Source: a virus
DNA: 59,858 nt
Virus record (IMG/VR): IMGVR_UViG_3300005618_000002
Location: 1-59,858 of that record
Reading direction: 5' to 3' (one strand)
Below the pieces are notes generated by a model. That model did not search any database. It had not been told where the DNA came from and was given only the letters and a program-made list of their open reading frames with translations. The position numbers and the translations under genes are program-made. Below are positions 18,537-27,610 of this stretch, piece by piece. Positions within the stretch are counted from its first letter, which is position 1. Every line of letters starts with the position of its first letter.

Positions 18537-19176
18537 TGTTTTCCTTGAGCTCCATCAGCTTTGCACCGATCTGATTAGCCGTTCCTTGACGTATGCCCAT
18601 TTCAATAAGCTGCTCATAATCGAGGATGGACAACTGTTCCATAGTGTGGACCCCCTTCTTGGTCAGTGCTGTGAATCCTGGGAAGTCCTGCGGTATGGGA
18701 GTTGACTGTTCAATAGTACTATTGTCTGACGCCGTCACAATCCCTCCAGGCTCATCTATGGGAACGGTATTTTCACTTGACGTACTGATCTCTTCAGTTT
18801 TCGTATCATCAGTCGTCGTCTCTGTAGAATCTGCCGGAGGCTGTGCCTCAGCGACCTGTTCAGGAGTCAATTTGTTGAGCTGCTCTTGATATTCCTCATC
18901 CGCAATTTGCTCTTTGCGTCGGCGCTCGAACTCACCTTCTAAGATCGCCATGATCTCAGGAGCGTGGTGTTTGACCTTATCCATGAACTCGTAATCGATC
19001 TTTTTGTTCGTTGCCAGAGGAGTTGCATCATTACCCAAATCCTCAACGATCTCTGCCTTACCTTCGTTAACCTTATCCTTAGCAAAGGCATCACTGACTG
19101 TATAAGTTCCGCCCTTACCTAGAAGCTTGTCTCCGTAAGACAATGTTCTTGATAGTACTTTAATTTTTTTCGGCAT
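18529..19176 (-). CDS. Hypothetical head-region protein with acidic linker
   Basis: The start is set at ATG 19176, eight bases after a GGAG site; the upstream in-frame TTG lacks one. In the 215-residue protein the first 45 (KIKVLSRTLSYGDKLLGKGG) resemble the small Mu-like N-terminal domain found in head-region proteins. A Thr/Glu-rich linker follows. The last 50 residues (LTKKGVHTMEQLSILDYEQL) resemble a helix-hairpin-helix or SAM-like domain. Function is unknown; it may be a head fibre or adaptor. Confidence 0.6.
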   Translation of the reverse strand: MPKKIKVLSRTLSYGDKLLGKGGTYTVSDAFAKDKVNEGKAEIVEDLGNDATPLATNKKIDYEFMDKVKHHAPEIMAILEGEFERRRKEQIADEEYQEQLNKLTPEQVAEAQPPADSTETTTDDTKTEEISTSSENTVPIDEPGGIVTASDNSTIEQSTPIPQDFPGFTALTKKGVHTMEQLSILDYEQLIEMGIRQGTANQIGAKLMELKENNA

Positions 19177-19199
19177 GATACACTCCAAATATTATGATA

Positions 19200-19227
19200 G
19201 GGATGAGAGTGTCTCATCTCTCATCCC
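19200..19227 (-). terminator. Terminator-like hairpin after the capsid gene
   Basis: A perfect 10-bp inverted repeat, GGGATGAGAG (19200-19209) and CTCTCATCCC (19218-19227), with an 8-base loop, lies 48 bases downstream of the capsid stop. It is followed on the minus strand by an A/T-rich stretch (TATCATAATATTT). It probably lowers read-through so that capsid protein is made in excess over connectors. Confidence 0.7.
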
Positions 19228-19275
19228 TCTCCCCAGTTTCAACAGGTGATCAGTCCTGTCTCAGAGGACCCTCGA

Positions 19276-20397
19276 TTAGACGACCTCAGTCGTCATAATC
19301 ACAATCCGCTCAGGAGCATCGATCACCGGCAGAACGTTCGAGGCCGACTGGCCTATGAACTGCCATTGCTGTCCTTGCGGCACATATGCATTGGCCCAAC
19401 GACCAAGACGTCCATTACCTTCCTCAGTTGGCCCTACGTGTGTATAGCCAAGCTGAATTGGTGTTGGGTCAGGGGTGGAACCTGTCCCGACGACAAACTG
19501 GCGGCTGTCGTACTTGCCGATTACCCCGATTGCTCCGACGGGAACGAATGGCAATACTTTCGTAGCGCCTGTTCCCAATGCGGACTCATCCAGCACCTCA
19601 CCTTCACCATCATGGACGATTACAGTGATGTTGTCCCGAGCGTCATCAGAGATGACATTCACGCCGTTCATTGCAACGACTCTCTGGAACTGGAAGATGC
19701 CGCCGACATCATCGGCCTTGACGACCTTAATGCCATTGACGGGGTTATACATGATCGTCTGGAGCGTTTCCGTCCTCATGATCACACCGGTTACTCGATT
19801 CTTCAGGATACGCTGAGCTTCATGCCAGTCAGTCCAGAATTTCGAGGTTGCACCACCATAGCCATCGCCGCCAGTCCTAGCGGTGAGGAAATTATCATCA
19901 GGAATGCCGTAATCGACTTCCAGGTGGATGCCGTCCGACTCCCAATCAATCTCTCCCGTGAACAGAGCCTGTCCACGAAGCCACTCAGCAGTATCAAGAT
20001 GCGGCTGAACCAAAAGCTTATCAGTAAAGTTGAACATCGTCTCGACGAGCTGTTCTTTACCGTCCACATTTTGTGCCAGCAGACCTTGCACCAAATCCCT
20101 GAGCTCTCTGAGATACGCTTCCGGAAATGGCATCTCCACCGCCATTTTCGCAATCGCATGCTCGAAGCCCGACCTTTCAGAAACACCGGATCGTGGATAC
20201 GGAGAATCCATTGCAACGAGTTTGGCCATCGTTGATTTGATTCTCATCTTGTTGGACTTAGCACTGTAACCACGTCTTTTGACTTCCGGCAGAACTGAAT
20301 TAAGTAGATAATCGGAACCCGGACGAGCGTCATTGGCGATAGCAAATATTTCACTATCCTCCATCTCGTCTAAGAGTCCCTTGAAATCGATAATCAT
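19276..20397 (-). CDS. Major capsid protein, lambda gpE family
   Basis: The 373-residue protein has features of the Phage_cap_E family: TMFNFTDKLLVQPHLDTAEW, then LRGQALFTGEIDWESDGI in the centre, and a C-terminal part with GRWANAYVPQGQ and PVIDAPERIVIMTTEVV. It lies downstream of scaffold and decoration genes, as in lambda-type heads. An AGGAG ribosome site precedes ATG 20397, and a strong hairpin follows the gene. Confidence 0.92.
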   Translation of the reverse strand: MIIDFKGLLDEMEDSEIFAIANDARPGSDYLLNSVLPEVKRRGYSAKSNKMRIKSTMAKLVAMDSPYPRSGVSERSGFEHAIAKMAVEMPFPEAYLRELRDLVQGLLAQNVDGKEQLVETMFNFTDKLLVQPHLDTAEWLRGQALFTGEIDWESDGIHLEVDYGIPDDNFLTARTGGDGYGGATSKFWTDWHEAQRILKNRVTGVIMRTETLQTIMYNPVNGIKVVKADDVGGIFQFQRVVAMNGVNVISDDARDNITVIVHDGEGEVLDESALGTGATKVLPFVPVGAIGVIGKYDSRQFVVGTGSTPDPTPIQLGYTHVGPTEEGNGRLGRWANAYVPQGQQWQFIGQSASNVLPVIDAPERIVIMTTEVV

Positions 20398-20461
20398 CGT
20401 CTTTCTCCTGTTAACTTAATTTTCGTTTTACCAAATAACACTAAAGAGAGATAGTCACAGA

Positions 20462-21358
20462 CTAGTCTCCACGGCTGTCGTGCGAAACGTTATAGACAAA
20501 CGTTCCCGCATTTGCTGCCAGCTCGGTTTTGTAAGCCGAAGGCAACGTGCCACCATTAGCGATGGCATCCGGCAGCAAGTTTTCGAAGAGGTTCGCTCCG
20601 CGAATTCGACCGTATCCGGTCAAGCTTGCCGTACGACTGTCGCTTGATGCATCCGTTTCCAGAATAGCATCTGCCGGTTCTGATCCGGGATGATCGCCTC
20701 GAGGAACCATCTTCTTCGAAGCTGCGATCGTGCACATCACTGTGCCGCCAGGAATGAACTTGGCGCCGGGGTTAAGGTTAGTAAGACCAGCAAGGTTTGT
20801 AAACGTTGCCGTCTCTCCAGCGATCAGAGCAAATGGTGCATCATGCACTGTGACCGTGGTCGCTCCAGCAGCCGCATCAGCAGCAACAATAAGCTCTTTC
20901 GATCCGCCCTGATAGGTCGCAGTTTCACCACCAGCCAAAGCTGTTGGAATAGCTGCAACAGTTATTGATGTCGCACCCGCGGCCGCGTTAGCCGTGAGAC
21001 GAGCAAATTTATTAGTACCAAAATCCAAGGTTGTTCCGCTCGGAATGGGTCCTGTCAACGCAGTAACACCAATTGAGGTGGCGGCGGCTAGTGCTGCAGA
21101 TGCTGTCACCACAACGTCCGACTTGCTGCCGAAGTTGAGTGCCGTCCCTGACTTCAATGGAGCACCAAGTGCCTCCACCGGCAGGGAGGTAGCGCCAAGA
21201 GCAATACCGCCAGTACCTACGGTTAGCGTCTGAGCTCCTCGTAGATACTTATCTGATACCAAATCCCAATCGATCTGTTTGCCGGGACCTCTTATCACGG
21301 AAGCCATATCGACGACCCACGCTAAAGCAGCGATGATCGTGGTTGTTATAGCCGACAT
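20462..21358 (-). CDS. Capsid decoration / head protein with internal repeats
   Basis: The protein has 298 residues. At least three repeats of about 38-42 residues are visible, each built as AAAGATSITV, then PTALAGGETATY or FALIAGETATF, preceded by two similar ALGATSLPVEALGAPL-type units. The C-terminal 90 residues resemble lambda-like head decoration proteins (GGTVMCTIAASKK, then PLG-type loops). It sits between scaffold and capsid. An AGGAG site precedes ATG 21358. Confidence 0.75.
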   Translation of the reverse strand: MSAITTTIIAALAWVVDMASVIRGPGKQIDWDLVSDKYLRGAQTLTVGTGGIALGATSLPVEALGAPLKSGTALNFGSKSDVVVTASAALAAATSIGVTALTGPIPSGTTLDFGTNKFARLTANAAAGATSITVAAIPTALAGGETATYQGGSKELIVAADAAAGATTVTVHDAPFALIAGETATFTNLAGLTNLNPGAKFIPGGTVMCTIAASKKMVPRGDHPGSEPADAILETDASSDSRTASLTGYGRIRGANLFENLLPDAIANGGTLPSAYKTELAANAGTFVYNVSHDSRGD

Positions 21359-21382
21359 TGTAATGATCTCCTGTAAGTAGTA

Positions 21383-22237
21383 TTAAGTTGCAGGTGCGTC
21401 TTTCTTCTCCCAGGGAAGACTTCTAGTACTTCTCTGCTTGTTGAATTGTTCAGCCCGCGTCGCAGCATCTTGACTCGTAGTGTCTTCTGTTCTAGCCTTT
21501 CCTCCGGAAAGATTTGGCAGTCTCGGCGAAGTCGTCGTAGTCGTGGTAGTCTGCTTATCGTCCTCTGTCCCAGTTTCAAACATCGCTTTAGCGACATAGC
21601 CAGGCAGGTTCTTTTCTGCATATTCCTTGAGCTCAAATTCGTTCGTCTTAAACCGGCCATTGCCAGCATCTTCTTCAACGGTCACAAACGCCTTTTTGAC
21701 GAGTTGTTCCTTGCCTTTGTCGTCTTTATGTTTGACGTCTTTGACAATGATCTTCACGCCCTTGCCTCGATTAGATGTAACAAAATCGTTGACAACATCA
21801 AAGTTGAGTTTCGCATCGTCACAGAGTTTGCGAACGTCTTTTTCAGAGTCAATATTCTGTATCTTGGTAGCATACTCAGCATGCTCACCTTTCAACTTCT
21901 CAAGGTCTTTTACCGATCCCAGCTTCTGGTAGTCTTCCAGTTGAGTTACCTCATCTGACGAAATGATCTTCGTACCAGGTTTTTGCACTTTCCTCAGCTC
22001 TGCTTCGGCTTCATCTGCACGCTTCTTTTCAGCTGTGATCGCGTCTTGAAGGCCTAGTTTCTCATTTTTCAGAGCATCACGATTGGAAGCTAGTCCAGGT
22101 GATGTTAAATCCTCAAGACTCTCAAATTCACCGTGATCGAATTCCCATCGACCATTGCGGTTAACATAGAGTTTGTTATCGCGTGCGAATTGAGGAATTT
22201 CGTCCTCACTGGCGTAAAACGCCTTATATTTAGCCAT
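21383..22237 (-). CDS. Capsid scaffold protein
   Basis: The 284-residue, highly charged protein has a coiled coil at about residues 55-85 (KNEKLGLQDAITAEKKRADE) and further charged helices. A Thr-rich disordered region (eight threonines in a row) precedes a basic tail. Position between portal and decoration/capsid and this composition fit a scaffold. No protease motif was seen. Transcription probably starts at the class I promoter at 22316-22344. Confidence 0.75.
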   Translation of the reverse strand: MAKYKAFYASEDEIPQFARDNKLYVNRNGRWEFDHGEFESLEDLTSPGLASNRDALKNEKLGLQDAITAEKKRADEAEAELRKVQKPGTKIISSDEVTQLEDYQKLGSVKDLEKLKGEHAEYATKIQNIDSEKDVRKLCDDAKLNFDVVNDFVTSNRGKGVKIIVKDVKHKDDKGKEQLVKKAFVTVEEDAGNGRFKTNEFELKEYAEKNLPGYVAKAMFETGTEDDKQTTTTTTTSPRLPNLSGGKARTEDTTSQDAATRAEQFNKQRSTRSLPWEKKDAPAT

Positions 22238-22268
22238 TTGACCTCTGGTCTCCTTGCTTTTCGGATTT

Positions 22269-22309
22269 CCCCTCTGGGGATGATGAACATAAGTTCCTTA
22301 GAACTTATG
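22269..22309 (-). promoter_or_regulatory. Two hairpins in the scaffold-capsid leader
   Basis: A perfect 9-bp hairpin, CATAAGTTC (22288-22296) and GAACTTATG (22301-22309) with a 4-base loop, lies right at the predicted transcript start. A second small hairpin, CCCC TCT GGGG (22269-22279), follows. Such 5' hairpins often protect phage late mRNA from decay; that role is inferred. Confidence 0.6.
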
Positions 22310-22315
22310 ATAAAT

Positions 22316-22344
22316 ACTATATACCCTTTTTAATGGAATGTAAA
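22316..22344 (-). promoter_or_regulatory. Class I promoter for scaffold, capsid and downstream genes
   Basis: On the minus strand TTTACA (22339-22344) and TATAGT (22316-22321) are spaced by 17 bases. Upstream is the shared GGATAAA/TTTATCC inverted repeat (about 22350-22368), which overlaps the last codons of the portal gene. It gives head genes their own start inside the late operon. Confidence 0.8.
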
Positions 22345-22362
22345 CCGTTGGATAAACTTTTT

Positions 22363-24279
22363 TTATCCTGTCGTCGGTCTACCTTTTTGTACCTTCTTTG
22401 GTGGCTGCCCACTAGTCGGATTCGCTTGTTTATCTGCCGAGACTTGATCAGAAAATCTACTCATTGCCGCAACTCGACGGACATTATCATCCATTTGCTC
22501 AGCAACATCAGCTCTGATTGCATCAATTTCAATGAGAGGATCTTCAGAACCCAACAGCACCATTGCATTTTCCCGGCTGATCAAGTGCTTGTCATATCGA
22601 CTAATGACGACGTTCTTCTCATCAGCGGACAAGTCACCAGCAGTAACTCTCGAGTCAAAATTCACCCCAATCCCTTTGAAGTAGCCGTCTTTACCAGATA
22701 ACGCTGCAACTAAATGCAGCAGGGTTGATAGAAGCCATCCTCCAAACTGATCAACATCTGCCTTGTAATTAAGAATCTCATTAAGAAAATCCTGTCGAGC
22801 TTGGATTCTCGATTCTCCGCTGGCCAATGAATCGGCAGAAATAAGGACAAAGATCTGTTTGGCTTCGGCAAGACACTGCTTATAGTAGAGAGCTTCACCA
22901 GCTTCAAAAGCATCCATTGGAGTTGGCTCTCTAAACTCGACTCCAGGAGTTTCATACTTCTTGTTTCCCTTATCATCAAAGGTGGCAACCCCAACCAGAT
23001 TTTGAGTCATGGACGACCCACGCTGCAACTTCTTAGCTACCTTAATAGTTTTGCCAGGATTGTCCGGGTCAGGCAATTCGCTATACTTGATTGCAGCGTT
23101 AGTGGTGATCATCTCGGTGAAACCGTCTTCAACCAGAACATTTACTCCCAGGGTCAGATCCAGGTTAAGCGCTCTGTTGTTTTGTAGCAATTGCTCGGTT
23201 ACGAAAGGATCACCACTAACTTCCTCGGTGAAGAGATTTCCATCCAAGAAAATCCCATCAGAAACATCTACATTCTTACTCTTAAGATCTTGAATAACTT
23301 GAGAGACATCAGTATTCTCTTGATCATTAAGCTCTGCAGGAGGCTGAGAGTTCTTACCGGGCTTCTGGTTAGCCGGTTCGAAGACAGCCAAATAAGTCTT
23401 GCCGTCGTCGTCATTGACGAAGCTGATCTCTATGCCTTTCAATGTGGTAATCTTTGCCGACCCACTATTGGATTTCTCTAGCTTGACAACAGAGATCTTA
23501 TCACCATCAGACTCAATGATCTTAGCATTCTCGCGAGGCACATACTCGGCCCGTACTGCCTTCGTAGCCTCAAGTAGACCTCCAATAGCTTTCAATGAGC
23601 CGTCATCGTTTATATACTTTTTAGGAACATACACACGCGCGCACCCGCGGCCGGTAACAAGACGCTCTGCGAAGACCTTCTTCACAACCTCTTTCAAGTT
23701 AAGGTCAGTCCATAGCTTTCCAAGGAGTATTTCCGCTTCGATCTCCTTCTTGTTTGCGATCTCCGGTTGATCCTGTGAGCCCTGGTCATTCTGAGTTGTT
23801 ATACTGATATTACCCTTATCGTTCGTTGCCGACATCGCTAGGGCATTCTTAGCGTCAGCTTCCTTTTTAACGAATCCTGGTTCTTGCGAATTGACGGTCT
23901 TATCTATTGAGTTCTCAGCTGCAGTGAAACGCTGGGCACTTGCCGCTCTTTGTTGAGCATCTTGAATTGCTCGACTAAGCAACTGCTCCTGATTGAAGAC
24001 CTTCCAATTAGGGGAACGAGAGATGAGACCATCAATTGCCCGGTTAACTGTTTCTTTGACGACATTTCTACTGGTAAATGCCTGAGTGATAAGACCGTAG
24101 ACTCGATCTCTCTCTGCATCATCGAGAGCCGGAATAGGCCCTATGTAGCCTCGGCCATTGTCCCACATATCACCATTGTACATGTTCCAGGAACTTCGCT
24201 GAGTGGCTCTAGGCTTCACCCAATTTTTAAGTCTATTGGATAAAGAAACATAATTTGCTTCTCTAAGTTCAAATTCCAT
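22363..24279 (-). CDS. Portal protein
   Basis: The 638-residue protein lies between terminase and scaffold with the size and mixed alpha/beta, Asp/Asn-rich composition of portals. N-terminal WNMYNGDMWDNGRGYIGPIP and a helical C-terminal region (ENAMVLLGSEDPLIEIDAIR) match the clip and stem-wing layout in general terms. The portal forms the dodecamer through which DNA enters the head. It has a GGAGG site directly before ATG 24279, inside the short upstream gene. Confidence 0.82.
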   Translation of the reverse strand: MEFELREANYVSLSNRLKNWVKPRATQRSSWNMYNGDMWDNGRGYIGPIPALDDAERDRVYGLITQAFTSRNVVKETVNRAIDGLISRSPNWKVFNQEQLLSRAIQDAQQRAASAQRFTAAENSIDKTVNSQEPGFVKKEADAKNALAMSATNDKGNISITTQNDQGSQDQPEIANKKEIEAEILLGKLWTDLNLKEVVKKVFAERLVTGRGCARVYVPKKYINDDGSLKAIGGLLEATKAVRAEYVPRENAKIIESDGDKISVVKLEKSNSGSAKITTLKGIEISFVNDDDGKTYLAVFEPANQKPGKNSQPPAELNDQENTDVSQVIQDLKSKNVDVSDGIFLDGNLFTEEVSGDPFVTEQLLQNNRALNLDLTLGVNVLVEDGFTEMITTNAAIKYSELPDPDNPGKTIKVAKKLQRGSSMTQNLVGVATFDDKGNKKYETPGVEFREPTPMDAFEAGEALYYKQCLAEAKQIFVLISADSLASGESRIQARQDFLNEILNYKADVDQFGGWLLSTLLHLVAALSGKDGYFKGIGVNFDSRVTAGDLSADEKNVVISRYDKHLISRENAMVLLGSEDPLIEIDAIRADVAEQMDDNVRRVAAMSRFSDQVSADKQANPTSGQPPKKVQKGRPTTG

Positions 24280-24282
24280 GAT

Positions 24283-24459
24283 CTACCTCCATAACCCACA
24301 TTCTTCAATCTTGTGGGGTTCTTCAATATCACATTCTTTATGCTTTAGATGACCTGTTAATTCGGGATTTCTTATACTTAATATCACCATTCCGTCAATT
24401 CCAGGATATGAAGGTTCTACATCTAAGTTTATAGGAACTTGTCTTTGTTCAAATTCCAT
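24283..24459 (-). CDS. Hypothetical 58-aa protein upstream of portal
   Basis: A short open frame starts at ATG 24459 with a GGAG ribosome site nine bases upstream and ends 3 bases before the portal start. It encodes 58 residues (MEFEQRQVPINLDVEPSYPG, then a Cys-containing tail CDIEEPHKIEECGLWR). The first 13 bases of the gene and the flanking upstream bases are nearly the same as those of the portal gene, a small duplication. No function was recognised. Confidence 0.6.
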   Translation of the reverse strand: MEFEQRQVPINLDVEPSYPGIDGMVILSIRNPELTGHLKHKECDIEEPHKIEECGLWR

Positions 24460-24462
24460 GAT

Positions 24463-24741
24463 TTATATCTCCGGAGGAAATTCCAAACCGACAGAATCGG
24501 CATATCCGTCTAAAAACAAATGAACATGCCAGCCACACCCCGGCAAATTCTTTGTATGCAAAAATGAGTTGTTGACTTCACCAGTAGGAAGAACATTATG
24601 TAAGCCAATCCCACACAACACTCCACAAATGCATCTAATAATAGGCTTACACGGATGTAGATCATCTCCAGTTACTACCGGAATCCATGATGGAGCAATA
24701 TTATCAGCAACTAGTGCTTGTGGTATATGAACTCTATCCAT
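24463..24741 (-). CDS. Hypothetical Cys/His-rich small protein
   Basis: The protein has 92 residues and overlaps the large terminase stop (TAATG-type coupling). Cysteines cluster at KPIIRCICGVLCGIG and PGCGWHVH, which might bind a metal. It lies between terminase and portal, a place where small packaging or head genes occur. No family was recognised. Confidence 0.6.
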   Translation of the reverse strand: MDRVHIPQALVADNIAPSWIPVVTGDDLHPCKPIIRCICGVLCGIGLHNVLPTGEVNNSFLHTKNLPGCGWHVHLFLDGYADSVGLEFPPEI

Positions 24742-26429
24742 TATCCTACACTCGATTCAGAAAAGTCGTCTTGGTCATGTCTTGGTCTGAACTGGCTAGC
24801 TTTCCAAACAGCCATTGACAAGGCTACGCACGCGTCAATCCTCGCCGAACGATTGCCTTTACCTTTGACAATACGGATTTGCTCGTTATCAAGCTCTTTA
24901 GCTTTTGCGGCCTGAACGTGTTGTTCAAGTACTTCACTGGGGAACGTGCCGATGCGGCCTGTGTGGAATTGCTTCCATAAGAAGGTGTCGGACTTTGTGC
25001 GATCTGTTTGTTGGCTGAATTCCGTGCACGGGACACCTTTCTTTCTGAGATTGACCGCGACTTGGTGCATTTGATATGAGTCATAATTAAAAGGTCCTAC
25101 CACTAATCCGGCTTCATAAAGCCTCTCAACTTCTGCAGCAATCGTTTCTTCAAGATCGATATCTTTACCCTCAGGATCCCAGACTCTGAGATAGCATACC
25201 TTATAACGTTCCTGATATTCCCCAAAGACATAAGCACCGACTCTTCGCACCCCGACAAGGGCAACAGAGTCATGACGCTGCGAAGCATCACCAGCCAAAA
25301 ACATTGGCTCGGAAAGATCTTCATCTTCATAGATTACAGCATCCGTATAGTAGTCAGGATCAATGAAACTACCTTCAGAGGACTGCCATCGATTCTGCCA
25401 CAACCTTACATACTGGCTATGCCGAAGGTCTGCCTTCTGAGCTGCTCTAAACTTGTCACCTTCAACGCCAATATTCCAAGGCATCGTAGGCTCATGATTA
25501 TGATAGTAGAATAGACCTTCTTCAGGTATATGCCAGCACGCAGGCCTGCCATCTGTTAATATGTGTTCCAGTCCAGGAACGGGTTTAGCATCCGGTTGTG
25601 TTCTGGCTTCTGAGGTGTCAACAAAAATGCGCTTGAAAATTTGAAGTAGCAGGTCAGACTCATCTTCAAAGCCAACATAGGTCTCGATCCAACGTATTGA
25701 ATTCTTACGAGTCGGGACGGGAACGAGTTCGTCATAAAGTCGACGTGAGCGCTCTGTTGTATACGCCCAAAGCTCGCTCCACAATGTAAGGCCATAGTTG
25801 CCTCCTGCAGCACCAGCATAATTGTTTGCAATAGCTTGGATAAGAGTACCGTTCGGCAGCCTAACCTCTGGCTTGGAAGACTGCGCGAACGGCACCTTGC
25901 AACCGAGCGCATACAACGTTGGCAGCATAGCCCCGAAGATGCGCCCCGCGCTCTGCTCCTGATCGTTCGCCAGAGTCAGGATTAAGTTTGGCGGCTCGAT
26001 ATTAGCTCCCCACCAGGAGCCTACGGCACCAGCCAATGTCGTTTTACCTTCCTTCTTAATAGTTGAGAAGACCACCGTTCTGTATGGGAAGACCCCGTTC
26101 TCATTGGGCGTGAGAACATGATCACAGATGTCTATTTGACGAGGTGAGAGCTCGACAAGCTTAGCAGCGGAGTAATCCCATTCCTTACCGAACATATTAA
26201 CGGTGGTAGGATCATAAAAGTTCTCTGGTACCCATCGGGTAAAGGGAACTATCTTGTTGGGATTATACTTGTTAAGATCTACGATGGCAGGCCTTTTATT
26301 CTTCTCAAGTCCTTTAGCACTTAATTGCTGTTCTTGATAGCTACGTCTACCAGCCGGACCCACACCCCGAGAGAGTTGAGGTCTCCTAAAGCTAAAACCT
26401 TTGATTAAAGGTAGGGTATCCGTTGCCAT
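24741..26429 (-). CDS. Terminase large subunit (ATPase and nuclease)
   Basis: The 562-residue DNA packaging motor has an N-terminal ATPase with Walker A-like IKKEGKTT (residues 124-131) and Walker B-like LTLWSEL (214-220), and a C-terminal nuclease with acidic residues at LAGDASQRHD (D381, D387) and RIDACVALSMAVW (D532). It overlaps the small subunit by one base. It cleaves and pumps DNA through the portal encoded two genes downstream. Confidence 0.93.
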   Translation of the reverse strand: MATDTLPLIKGFSFRRPQLSRGVGPAGRRSYQEQQLSAKGLEKNKRPAIVDLNKYNPNKIVPFTRWVPENFYDPTTVNMFGKEWDYSAAKLVELSPRQIDICDHVLTPNENGVFPYRTVVFSTIKKEGKTTLAGAVGSWWGANIEPPNLILTLANDQEQSAGRIFGAMLPTLYALGCKVPFAQSSKPEVRLPNGTLIQAIANNYAGAAGGNYGLTLWSELWAYTTERSRRLYDELVPVPTRKNSIRWIETYVGFEDESDLLLQIFKRIFVDTSEARTQPDAKPVPGLEHILTDGRPACWHIPEEGLFYYHNHEPTMPWNIGVEGDKFRAAQKADLRHSQYVRLWQNRWQSSEGSFIDPDYYTDAVIYEDEDLSEPMFLAGDASQRHDSVALVGVRRVGAYVFGEYQERYKVCYLRVWDPEGKDIDLEETIAAEVERLYEAGLVVGPFNYDSYQMHQVAVNLRKKGVPCTEFSQQTDRTKSDTFLWKQFHTGRIGTFPSEVLEQHVQAAKAKELDNEQIRIVKGKGNRSARIDACVALSMAVWKASQFRPRHDQDDFSESSVG

Positions 26430-26884
26430 TAATTAAGATTGGTGTTATCTTCTTCACCTGTATAGTCTTGCAGCTTAGGCCGCCGGATGTCGTCCATTGC
26501 CTCAGCTACCCGTACAACCTTATCGGAGATGATGCCATACATCTTCCCTAAGTCACCGGCATTCTGGGTATGCAACCACCCTTGATCCTTGGTCGTGTCA
26601 GCTATTCGCACCGTGGCCTCAATCCCAGCCTCCAAGCTCTGGATCATCAAGTCACCAAGCACTGCAGCCTTCTGCTCTTCCATCTTCTCGAGCATCTCTG
26701 CCGTCAAGTACTTCTGCTTCGACCTCGTGACCGTGGCCAAACTCACTCCATACTTATCAGCCAAGTCGATAGGCTTCTCACCAGCCGCAAGCTCAGATGC
26801 AATAGCCATCTTCACCTCTTCTCCCACCGGTTGACTCTGGTAAAGCTTCTCTTGCACCACTCCACTACTGCCGTCCATACTCAT
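26429..26884 (-). CDS. Terminase small subunit
   Basis: The 151-residue protein has a helix-turn-helix near residues 25-55 (IASELAAGEKPIDLADKYGV followed by SLATVTRSKQKYL), then a helical oligomerisation region. Position directly before the large subunit and the DNA-binding motif support the call. The AGGAG site lies 10 bases before ATG 26884. Transcription starts at the class I promoter at 27042-27070, giving a leader of about 150 nt. Confidence 0.8.
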   Translation of the reverse strand: MSMDGSSGVVQEKLYQSQPVGEEVKMAIASELAAGEKPIDLADKYGVSLATVTRSKQKYLTAEMLEKMEEQKAAVLGDLMIQSLEAGIEATVRIADTTKDQGWLHTQNAGDLGKMYGIISDKVVRVAEAMDDIRRPKLQDYTGEEDNTNLN

Positions 26885-27010
26885 GATATATCATCTCCTA
26901 GACTGAAACTCTATAGCCAATAATGAATGTGATGGTGCGACAACGGTGCCTCCTGAGGCTTTTTAGAATCGTATGTGCGGATATCAGTTTCATTAATAGG
27001 GCCAGCTGTG

Positions 27011-27032
27011 AACCGTAGCAAAGCTACTGGTT
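27011..27032 (-). promoter_or_regulatory. Leader hairpin of the terminase transcript
   Basis: A 9-bp stem with one bulged base, AACC-GTAGC (27011-27019) with GCTAC-T-GGTT (27023-27032), and a 3-base loop, is formed right after the predicted transcript start of the packaging operon. It parallels the 5' hairpin of the scaffold-capsid transcript. Confidence 0.6.
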
Positions 27033-27041
27033 ACGGTTATC

Positions 27042-27070
27042 ATTATATATATGTTAAATGGGGTTGTAAA
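27042..27070 (-). promoter_or_regulatory. Class I promoter for the packaging / late operon
   Basis: On the minus strand TTTACA (27065-27070) and a perfect TATAAT (27042-27047) are spaced by 17 bases. The upstream inverted repeat GATGAAA/TTCATC (about 27077-27094) is the same kind found at the other class I sites. Confidence 0.85.
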
Positions 27071-27099
27071 CTGTAAGATGAATTATTTTTCATCGGGCA

Positions 27100-27480
27100 T
27101 CTCTTACAATATTCTGGGGACTAGACTATAGTCTTAATCATTAGATAATCTATCTCTAGATGCTTGGAACCCACCAGGCCCTTGGAGGTATTGAAAGGCA
27201 GGTTCATTGTCTTATATATGTAATATCTATCTTAAGCTGCCTGGAAATCCTCCGGTCCCTGTTATTCGCGGGGGGAAGTCCACTGTGATTGGTGGGGCGG
27301 TGGGTGGCCCTTATGGAGACGACCCTATGCTCAGGTCTGTATATTGATTAAGATTTATATTAAATATCATTAGCGAAGTGGTACCATTTAATGGGATTTA
27401 GAATGTCGTAGAGGGATCGGAACGTGCTGGGTATATGGTTATATAAACGGGTATATACTCACAAGGCCGGGGTTTATAAA
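27100..27480. other. Non-coding, structured divergence region
   Basis: No gene is seen. A perfect 12-bp palindrome AGACTATAGTCT lies at 27123-27134. A three-tier nested helix can form from CAGG (27175-27178), GGAGG (27184-27188) and AGGCAG (27196-27201) with CTGCCT (27237-27242), CCTCC (27249-27253) and CCTG (27258-27261). This may be a small structured RNA or part of a replication origin. Together with the AT-rich block that follows it separates the two divergent arms. Confidence 0.5.
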
Positions 27481-27482
27481 TA

Positions 27483-27561
27483 AATAAAAAAATATATATA
27501 TTTTTCTGAAATGCAGCGTTTATTAAAACTTTATATATATATACGATAAATTAAATCGTAT
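27483..27561 (+). repeat. Class II AT-rich element, copy R1
   Basis: An AT-rich inverted stretch is followed by TGAAAT, then TTATTAAAACTTTATATATA, then a perfect inverted repeat ATACGAT (27541-27547) / ATCGTAT (27555-27561). The order and the middle box are shared with copies at 27611, 30356 and, on the minus strand, 39425. It may be a promoter of a different class or an origin iteron. Confidence 0.65.
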
Positions 27562-27610
27562 GAGTTATTTGAAAATATAAATTATTAAATCGCGCAGCGT
27601 GCGATCATAA

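Noticed and set aside
19246-20235. 329-codon plus-strand frame
   Set aside because: Lies entirely antisense to the major capsid gene, which has clear family motifs; a mirror of its codon bias.
26943-26965. Plus-strand terminator-like hairpin GCCTC/GAGGC followed by TTTTT
   Set aside because: No plus-strand gene lies upstream that it could serve; probably chance or part of the terminase leader.
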